This document shows positions 59,041 through 64,000 of a stretch of DNA of 64,000 nucleotides, one piece after another (within the stretch, counting starts at the first letter, position 1; each line of letters begins with the position of its first letter). The notes beneath the pieces were generated by a model. It saw nothing but the letters and a program-made list of their open reading frames with translations. It ran no database searches and was not told the DNA's origin. The translations under genes and the position numbers were made by a program. The DNA comes from Furfurilactobacillus entadae (GTDB lineage: Bacteria > Bacillota > Bacilli > Lactobacillales > Lactobacillaceae), in assembly GCF_045862745.1 (NCBI RefSeq), contig NZ_BQXN01000008.1:1-64000 (forward strand). The letters are read 5' to 3'.

Positions 59041-59181
59041 TTTATGCCGCCTCCCGCATTTTTCTCGATATTCTCATTGCTTCATCTTAGCCGAAACGCA
59101 CGATAAAAACAATCCTCTCCACCATTTCTACGGCCGGATTATTTTGGGTGAAGCTCGCCACTAATCGTCGTTATAACAGCA

Positions 59182-59212
59182 AACGGACGGTCACATTTTG
59201 TGATCGCCCGTT
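59182..59212. terminator. Hairpin after the amino-acid ABC operon
   Basis: AACGG-A-CG-G-TCAC pairs with GTGA-T-CG-C-CCGTT. On the minus strand only a short T tract follows (TTTGCTGTT), so it is a moderate terminator. Confidence 0.55.
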
Positions 59213-59240
59213 ACTTACTTTTTTTCAACATTTGATGAAT

Positions 59241-60086
59241 CTAACGAATTAAGGAGTCCGCATTCGTCCCAAACCACTTCTGATTAATTTTTGCCAACTG
59301 GCCATCTTTTGCCAACGCCGTAAACGACGTGTTGATCTTATGACGCAGCGTGACGTCCCCTTTTCGCAACCCCACCGCGTAGTCTTCGCTCGCAAAGTTA
59401 CCAACGATCGTCCTGTAGGCGGTTGGATCAGCCTCGTGCTTCACGTAGTAACCCGCATACACCTGGTCAATTAAGAGGCCCTGAATTCGGTTCGCATTTA
59501 AATCAATAAACGCATCGTTAAACGTGTCGTACTGAACGGGCGCACCCTTAACGTACTGTTTCAGCAATTGTGGTTGCTCGTTAAACAGCGATTGCGCGGA
59601 CGACCCTGTTTGAAGCCCCAACGTTTTGTCCTTCATCCCGGCAAAACCTGTAATACCTTGTGACCGTTTTGTCACTAACACCTGGCGATTACGTAAGTAT
59701 GGGTGACTAAATGCCACCTTTGCCTGCCGTTCAGGGGTAATCGTGTATCCGTTCCAAATGGCATCGATCGTCCCGTTACGTAATTCCGTTTCCTTCATTG
59801 ACCAGTCAATCGTTTGGAAATCAACCTTGATGCCATAGCGGGCAAACACTGCGCGTGCAAGGTCAACGTCATACCCCACCAGCTGACCGTTTTTCTCACG
59901 AAATCCCATTGGGACAAAACTATCATCGACCCCGATCACGATTTTGTGCCGGCGTTCAATGCGCTTCCAGGTATCCGTCGTGTCAGCGCGTTGTGTGACG
60001 CTTTGACATCCTGACAAAATGACCATTAGCATGATCAAAAGTAAGCCCGTCACCCACGGCAACGGCCGCCTCATTATTTTTCTCAT
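59241..60086 (-). CDS. Polar amino-acid ABC transporter, substrate-binding lipoprotein
   Basis: A 281-residue SBP_bac_3 lipoprotein. Signal with lipobox VILSGC (Cys near residue 27), then IVIGVDDSFVPMGFREKNGQLVGYDVDLARAVFARYG and TIDAIWNGYTITPERQAKVAFSHPYL. The binding-pocket block is of the Gln/His/Arg family type. ATG 60086 follows GGAGG. Third gene of permease-ATPase-SBP, controlled by the double T-box upstream. Confidence 0.95.
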   Translation of the reverse strand: MRKIMRRPLPWVTGLLLIMLMVILSGCQSVTQRADTTDTWKRIERRHKIVIGVDDSFVPMGFREKNGQLVGYDVDLARAVFARYGIKVDFQTIDWSMKETELRNGTIDAIWNGYTITPERQAKVAFSHPYLRNRQVLVTKRSQGITGFAGMKDKTLGLQTGSSAQSLFNEQPQLLKQYVKGAPVQYDTFNDAFIDLNANRIQGLLIDQVYAGYYVKHEADPTAYRTIVGNFASEDYAVGLRKGDVTLRHKINTSFTALAKDGQLAKINQKWFGTNADSLIR

Positions 60087-60096
60087 CCCGTGCCTC

Positions 60097-60735
60097 CTAT
60101 GCGTCAAGCGGTTCAACGGTCACGATCTGGTCCGCAATTTGGCGTGCAAACGGCAAATCATGGGTCACCACTAACTGGGTAATTCCTTGTTGCTTCAGGT
60201 CAACAATGAGTTCCCCGACTGTATCACGGAGCGTTGGGTCTAACGCAGAGGTTGGTTCGTCATAACAAAGAATCGCCGGTTGCATGGCGAGGGCCCGTGC
60301 GATGGCCACCCGTTGCTTTTGCCCACCGGATAACTGAAACGGATATTGATCAGCCAACTTGGTCAGGCCAAGCGACGCCATTAAATCGGTAACGGCTGCC
60401 TTGGCGTCCGCTTTCGTCCGCCCAGTCACCACCTCGGGAGCCAACATCACATTTTGAGCCACGCTCAGATTGGGGAATAAATTAAAGTCTTGGAAGACAA
60501 CCCCAATTTTTCGTTCGTGACCACGATCCGTGGCGGGATCAAACGGCTGACCGTTCAGTAAAAACGTCCCCGAATCTGGCGTCTCTAACCCTGCGATACA
60601 CCGCAATAATGTCGTTTTACCGGCCCCAGATGGACCAACAATGCTGACAATTTCACCATCCGGAATGGTTAACGAAAAGTCGGTTAAGATTTGCCGATTT
60701 TCAAAACGTTTATTCAACTTCACTAATTCCAACAT
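60097..60735 (-). CDS. Polar amino-acid ABC transporter, ATP-binding protein
   Basis: A 212-residue HisP/GlnQ-type ATPase: Walker A IVGPSGAGKTTLLRCIAG, Q-loop VVFQDFNLFPNLSVAQNV, signature LSGGQKQRVAIARAL, Walker B ILCYDEPTSALDP, His switch VVTHDL. It is shorter at the C-terminus than GlnQ (about 240). Confidence 0.96.
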   Translation of the reverse strand: MLELVKLNKRFENRQILTDFSLTIPDGEIVSIVGPSGAGKTTLLRCIAGLETPDSGTFLLNGQPFDPATDRGHERKIGVVFQDFNLFPNLSVAQNVMLAPEVVTGRTKADAKAAVTDLMASLGLTKLADQYPFQLSGGQKQRVAIARALAMQPAILCYDEPTSALDPTLRDTVGELIVDLKQQGITQLVVTHDLPFARQIADQIVTVEPLDA

Positions 60736-60746
60736 TTTGGGACCTC

Positions 60747-61394
60747 CTAGCGGTAGTAACTGTAGTGTTTTTCCAACGTCCGGAGTCCGTAGGTGCAGAC
60801 CAGCGTCAGTAATAAGTAAATGATCCCCACTAAAATCAGTGGTACAAGGGTCACGTCACGTGCAGACGCAACGTTTCCGGCCCGAAGTAAATCGCCCAAC
60901 CCAATCACATAAACCAGTGAGGAATCCTTAACCAGGTTGATAACTTCATTCCCAACGGCCGGAATCACTGACTTAACCACCTGGGGCAAAACGATGCGTC
61001 GCAACGTTTGTCCGTAGGTTAACCCCAGCACCTTGGCCCCTTCATACTGACCGGGCGCAATGCCAGCAAACCCGCCCCGAAAAATTTCTGAAAAGTACGC
61101 GGCGTAGTTCAGAATGAACGCGAGTAAAGCGGCCGGATACCGTGCAAACACGATGTGAATGTCTGGTAAACCGTAAAAGATAAAAATCAATTGCAACAGT
61201 AACGGTGTGCCCCGCATCAGCCACACATAAAAGTTTAGGGCCAACCGGACAAGTCGCCACCGCGATCTCAATCCCACACTCACCAACATCCCCAGCGGAA
61301 TAGCCCCAATTAATGTCCAAATAAAAATCTTTAACGTCATCCCGGCACCACTAAGCAGTGACGGTAAAATTTGCATTACATATGATAATGACAT
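60747..61394 (-). CDS. Polar amino-acid ABC transporter, permease
   Basis: A 215-residue HisMQ-family permease with five membrane helices and the EAA loop EIFRGGFAGIAPGQYEGAKVLGLTYGQTLRRIVLPQ near residue 103, which docks on the ATPase. It is first in the operon. GGAGG precedes ATG 61394, after the T-box leader. Confidence 0.95.
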   Translation of the reverse strand: MSLSYVMQILPSLLSGAGMTLKIFIWTLIGAIPLGMLVSVGLRSRWRLVRLALNFYVWLMRGTPLLLQLIFIFYGLPDIHIVFARYPAALLAFILNYAAYFSEIFRGGFAGIAPGQYEGAKVLGLTYGQTLRRIVLPQVVKSVIPAVGNEVINLVKDSSLVYVIGLGDLLRAGNVASARDVTLVPLILVGIIYLLLTLVCTYGLRTLEKHYSYYR

Positions 61395-61431
61395 GGCGCT
61401 TCCTCCACATAGCTGATTAATAATTGCAATT

Positions 61432-61481
61432 AAAAAAGTCCTCCAACCGCTTCAGAATCTTCTGAAAAACGGTTAGAGGAC
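61432..61481 (-). terminator. Second T-box terminator of the transporter leader
   Basis: On the minus strand GTCCTCTAACCG pairs with CGGTTGGAGGAC (with a second inner TTCAGAAGATTCTGAA stem), followed by TTTTTT, 40 bases before the permease start. Confidence 0.88.
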
Positions 61482-61536
61482 GTTGGTTAACGCGGTGCCA
61501 CCTCATTTTATTGCCGCTTCACAACGACAAACTCAT

Positions 61537-61660
61537 GGAGTTAATTGATAAAAAAAACGCCCTCCTTGGTCATCAGACCAAAGAGGGCGTTTTCCGCGGT
61601 ACCACCTCATGAACCCAATCATCTCACAATGACTGGCTTAGCGAGTTATCAATTAACTCC
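61537..61660. repeat. 15-base inverted repeat linking the two T-box units
   Basis: GGAGTTAATTGATAA (61537-61551) and its exact complement (61646-61660) flank T-box unit 1 and its terminator. In the RNA they could pair and enclose the whole first antiterminator/terminator unit. Confidence 0.85.
61551..61591 (-). terminator. First T-box terminator of the transporter leader
   Basis: On the minus strand AACGCCCTC-TT-TGGTC pairs with GACCA-AG-GAGGGCGTT, then TTTTTTT. Confidence 0.93.
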
Positions 61661-61845
61661 GTGGGATAACGGACCGCTCCGATCTCGCTTACTGTTAACC
61701 TACGTTAAGCACTCGGCGAGATGACTCACAGATGTGGTTCGGTCGATTGCTTGGTGATCATCTCAGCAGCGATCACTTTCTGGACAAGCTAACTAACCTA
61801 CTCTTCTGTTCAATGTCATTTGTTCGTATTTGAAAAGTTGTCAAT

Positions 61846-61874
61846 ACTATAAATGTCTTTTGTCTGGCTGTCAA
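61846..61874 (-). promoter_or_regulatory. Promoter of the amino-acid transporter operon
   Basis: On the minus strand perfect TTGACA (61869-61874), 17 bases, TATAGT (61846-61851), just after the mreD stop. Confidence 0.88.
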
Positions 61875-61877
61875 GCA

Positions 61878-62408
61878 TTACCGTGAACTTTGCCGGCGAA
61901 GGTACAACTGCCGAAGCGGCAGGTAAAAGATCAACACCATAATTTCGTTGAACGCTAACGTTGGTGCTAACGCGACCACCAAGAAATCAGCAAGTGACGC
62001 TGACGTCACCCCAATGATTTGAAAGGCAATCCAGCTTAAAAGTGATTGTAATGCAAAACCCAAAAAGCAGACCAGTAATGTTGCAAATAGATTGACGGGG
62101 AGGTAACGCCGGAGCGTTTTTGCAAGCCACACAATGACTGGAAAAATAAAAACATAAATTCCCCAGTAACCCATGTAAAAAATGTCAAAGATAATTCCTG
62201 CCACCACTGCAAACCAGTAAGTAGGCATGTGAATGTCATCCTCAAAGAAGGCCGCTGCCATCAACCAGAGTGCTGTAAATTCCGGCACCATACTGGTGGA
62301 ATGACGAAACAACTGGTTTGCCATTTGTTGGCTGACCGCCCCATCTAAAAAGACACACACAAACAGTCCAATGATAAAGTACCACCGGAGACGTGCAACC
62401 TGACGCAT
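61878..62408 (-). CDS. mreD: Rod shape-determining protein MreD
   Basis: A 176-residue membrane protein with five hydrophobic segments and the family pattern FFEDDIHMPTYWFAVVAGIIFDIFYMGYWGIYVF near residue 52. It works with MreB and MreC in side-wall growth. Divergent from MreD of other species, but position and topology fit. Divergent minCD, which often follow mreD in lactobacilli, are not here. Confidence 0.92.
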   Translation of the reverse strand: MRQVARLRWYFIIGLFVCVFLDGAVSQQMANQLFRHSTSMVPEFTALWLMAAAFFEDDIHMPTYWFAVVAGIIFDIFYMGYWGIYVFIFPVIVWLAKTLRRYLPVNLFATLLVCFLGFALQSLLSWIAFQIIGVTSASLADFLVVALAPTLAFNEIMVLIFYLPLRQLYLRRQSSR

Positions 62409-62422
62409 TTTCTCACCCTCCG

Positions 62423-63271
62423 TTAGTTCTTTGCAGCAACTGTTACGACGTTAAGACTACCCAACGTCCCAGCTGGCTTAATGTAGATCTTGTTAGCCAG
62501 ACCGTAATCATCAGAGCGTGTTTGGGCAACGGTCCCAACGAAGAGCCCCTTTGGCGTAATCCCACCAAGACCACTCGTTGAAACCTTGTCACCGGCATTT
62601 AACTTGGTCTTTGATGAGATCTGGGTCATTTCAAGCAGGTTTTTATCACGGTTATACCCGGACAACACCCCGTTGACTGTTTCCCCGTTCTTATTTGTAA
62701 TCTGGATGGCAAACCGGTTAGCTGAGTCACTGTCATCAGAAAGAAGCTCAACCTTACTGTTCGTCTGGTTGACTTCGGAAACCCGTCCGATGAGGCCCTT
62801 GCCGGCCACAACTGGCATGTTCTTCTTAATACCGCTCGACTTCCCCTTACCGATCACCAGCTGGTCCTGCCATGACGATGGTGTCCGGGCAATCACGTTT
62901 GCTGTGATGGTGTCGTAATCAGTCAAACTGTCGCTCAGCTTTGCATCCGCCCGCAGCTCCTTATTTTCTTGCCGTGCTGCTTGCAGTTGCACCTTATCCT
63001 GTGCCATTTGATCGACTTGCTGCTTTAACTTTTGGTTTTCATCATACGTACTCAACAATTGCGAAATGGCGTTGATCCCTGACCCAACGCCACCAGCTGG
63101 CACGCTGATGATCCGGTCCGTTAACCCTGCGACGTCATTGCCAAACTGCTGAATCACTGGCGGTGTGTTTCGTCGATCACGAACCACCACGGACAGTGTC
63201 ATTAATCCCAGACAGACAATAATTCCGACTGCAACAATCACTAATCGTCTGGTTGAAAAGAATTTGTGCAT
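62423..63271 (-). CDS. mreC: Rod shape-determining protein MreC
   Basis: A 282-residue protein with one N-terminal membrane helix (residues 9-28), a coiled coil (residues 70-105, NQKLKQQVDQMAQDKVQLQAARQENKELRADA) and a beta-rich C-terminal domain with VVAGKGLIGRVSEV and VSTSGLGGITPKGLFVG. It forms the extracellular scaffold with MreD. Confidence 0.95.
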   Translation of the reverse strand: MHKFFSTRRLVIVAVGIIVCLGLMTLSVVVRDRRNTPPVIQQFGNDVAGLTDRIISVPAGGVGSGINAISQLLSTYDENQKLKQQVDQMAQDKVQLQAARQENKELRADAKLSDSLTDYDTITANVIARTPSSWQDQLVIGKGKSSGIKKNMPVVAGKGLIGRVSEVNQTNSKVELLSDDSDSANRFAIQITNKNGETVNGVLSGYNRDKNLLEMTQISSKTKLNAGDKVSTSGLGGITPKGLFVGTVAQTRSDDYGLANKIYIKPAGTLGSLNVVTVAAKN

Positions 63272-63299
63272 GCCTTACCTCCACGTGTGCCAAATAAAA

Positions 63300-63418
63300 A
63301 GTGTGGTCCAAAATTGCCAGCCCAATCGTCATCCGTTCACAACTAGCTGGCATCGGTGCAGGTTTACAAAAACAGTCATTCCGTTTATAAACCCTAACCA
63401 AAGCTTTTGTCCCACACT
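63300..63418. repeat. Long inverted repeat between mreB and mreC
   Basis: AGTGTGGTCCAAAA (63300-63313) pairs with TTTTGTCCCACACT (63405-63418) at 12 of 14 positions, enclosing about 90 bases. On the minus strand the second arm is followed by TTTTTATTT, so it may act as an attenuator between mreB and mreC. The (A)GTGTGGGACAAAA core is a common repeated element between genes in lactobacilli. Confidence 0.6.
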
Positions 63419-63431
63419 GTTCTATTTGTTA

Positions 63432-64000
63432 TTAACGATTGTTCCGACGCTTCATGACTTCGATGCTCTTCAATGATTCGCCAGTTCCGATGGCAACACA
63501 GTCCAACGGTTCATTTGCGATAAAGACCGGAACCTTTGTTGCATCAGAGATAACGTCTGGCAGGTTCTTTAAGAGCGCCCCACCACCCGTTAAAACGATT
63601 CCGTGATCAATCACATCAGCAGCAATTTCTGGTGACGTTTCTTCTAACGTCTCCTTGATGGCGGCAATGATCTCGTCAACCGTGTCATGAATGGCAATGG
63701 CAACATCTTCAGCCGTCACTTCAATGGTCTTTGGCAACCCAGAAATCAGGTCTCGCCCACGAACAGACGCGCCGTCCATGTCAGCAGCAGCTTCAACGGA
63801 AGCTGACCCAATTTCAATCTTGAGGTTCTCGGCGGTCGTCTCCCCAATTAACAGGTTGTACTTTTGCCGAACAAACGCCACGATGGATTCATCCAACTTA
63901 TCACCGGCCATCCGGATGGAACGGCTTGAAACGATCCCACCAAGAGAAATCGTGGCAACGTCCGTTGTTCCACCACCAATATCAACAACCATGCTCCCGG
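63432..64000 (-). CDS. mreB: Rod shape-determining protein MreB (3' part only)
   Basis: About 189 residues of the C-terminal part, running off the right edge. It contains the actin-fold phosphate 2 motif VVDIGGGTTDVATISLGGIV, then SIRMAGDKLDESIV, and adenosine motif VLTGGGALLKNLPDVI, ending ESLKSIEVMKRR. The true start lies beyond 64000. Confidence 0.97.
   Translation of the reverse strand, partial: GSMVVDIGGGTTDVATISLGGIVSSRSIRMAGDKLDESIVAFVRQKYNLLIGETTAENLKIEIGSASVEAAADMDGASVRGRDLISGLPKTIEVTAEDVAIAIHDTVDEIIAAIKETLEETSPEIAADVIDHGIVLTGGGALLKNLPDVISDATKVPVFIANEPLDCVAIGTGESLKSIEVMKRRNNR

Larger units (their letters stand above)
61395..61845 (-). promoter_or_regulatory. Double T-box leader of the amino-acid transporter operon
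   Basis: This 450-base untranslated leader has two T-box antiterminator/terminator units. Unit 1 has a full stem I: ACAGA/TCTGT at the base, an AGTA/GAA internal loop with GAAC followed by CAC (61734-61736), GCTTG/CAAGC and GTGATC/GATCAC helices, then T-box AGGTGGTACCGCGG (61594-61607) and a terminator with eight Ts (61551-61591). Unit 2 has only AGGTGGCACCGCG (61491-61503) and a second terminator (61432-61481). The specifier context suggests histidine. UGGU in unit 1 does not fit the C73 discriminator of bacterial tRNA-His, which argues for caution. Unit 2 has UGGC. Confidence 0.85.

Noticed and set aside
63165..63476. Plus-strand frame across the mreB-mreC gap
   Set aside because: It overlaps the ends of both mre genes and the inverted repeat, with no start signal.

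Overview
The window is a stretch of chromosome from a member of the Lactobacillaceae (Lactobacillus in the old broad sense). The evidence is a pepQ-ccpA divergent pair, a dltXABCD operon with lactobacillus-type DltX, T-box leaders, and the order mreBCD / ymfF-ymfH-ymfM-pgsA-cinA-recA / mutS-mutL-ruvA-ruvB-yajC. The genus cannot be fixed from sequence reading alone. There is no sign of prophage, insertion sequence, CRISPR array or tRNA gene. Almost every gene is on the minus strand; the only plus-strand genes are a DedA protein (2173), pepQ (15868), a DUF1097 protein (17169) and yslB (21901).

Layout, left to right. 1-160 is the 5' end of a 16S rRNA gene reading left, fed by two near-consensus promoters. 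0.5-5.8 kb holds an S1-domain protein, a cyclophilin, a DedA protein and a yutD/HAD/membrane-protein cluster. 5.9-9.7 kb has an amino-acid permease, ackA and ytxK (which appears to start at CTG). 9.8-13.5 kb is the comG pseudopilus operon, with comGD apparently frameshifted and a competence-sigma-like box upstream. 13.6-22.4 kb has yebC, ccpA, pepQ, envelope proteins, an aldo/keto reductase, the murI-rdgB-yfcE operon and yslB. 22.5-27.0 kb is dltXABCD. 27.2-34.6 kb is trxA, mutS2, cvpA-like, yrzB, ruvX, ireB and alaS behind an alanine T-box. 34.9-47.2 kb is a DEAD helicase, nrnA, dinB, yajC, ruvBA, mutLS and rny. 47.4-52.1 kb carries two ABC modules: a GntR-controlled one with a frameshifted permease, and a BceAB-like one without a two-component system. 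52.2-59.0 kb is recA, cinA, pgsA, a RodZ-like protein and two M16 peptidase-like proteins. 59.2-61.9 kb is a polar amino-acid ABC transporter under an unusual double T-box leader. 61.9-64 kb is mreD, mreC and the 3' part of mreB.

How it fits together. Much of the window is DNA maintenance (recA, mutS/L, mutS2, ruvAB, ruvX, dinB, nrnA, cinA, comG) and envelope biogenesis (mreBCD, RodZ-like, dlt, murI, pgsA). The most notable observations are: a shared 11-base motif upstream of both comG and cinA that resembles the streptococcal ComX box; the double T-box leader, whose first specifier loop reads CAC (His) and whose two halves are joined by a 15-base inverted repeat; two single-base frameshifts; and several palindromes in promoters. 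No clearly new defence or biosynthetic system was found.
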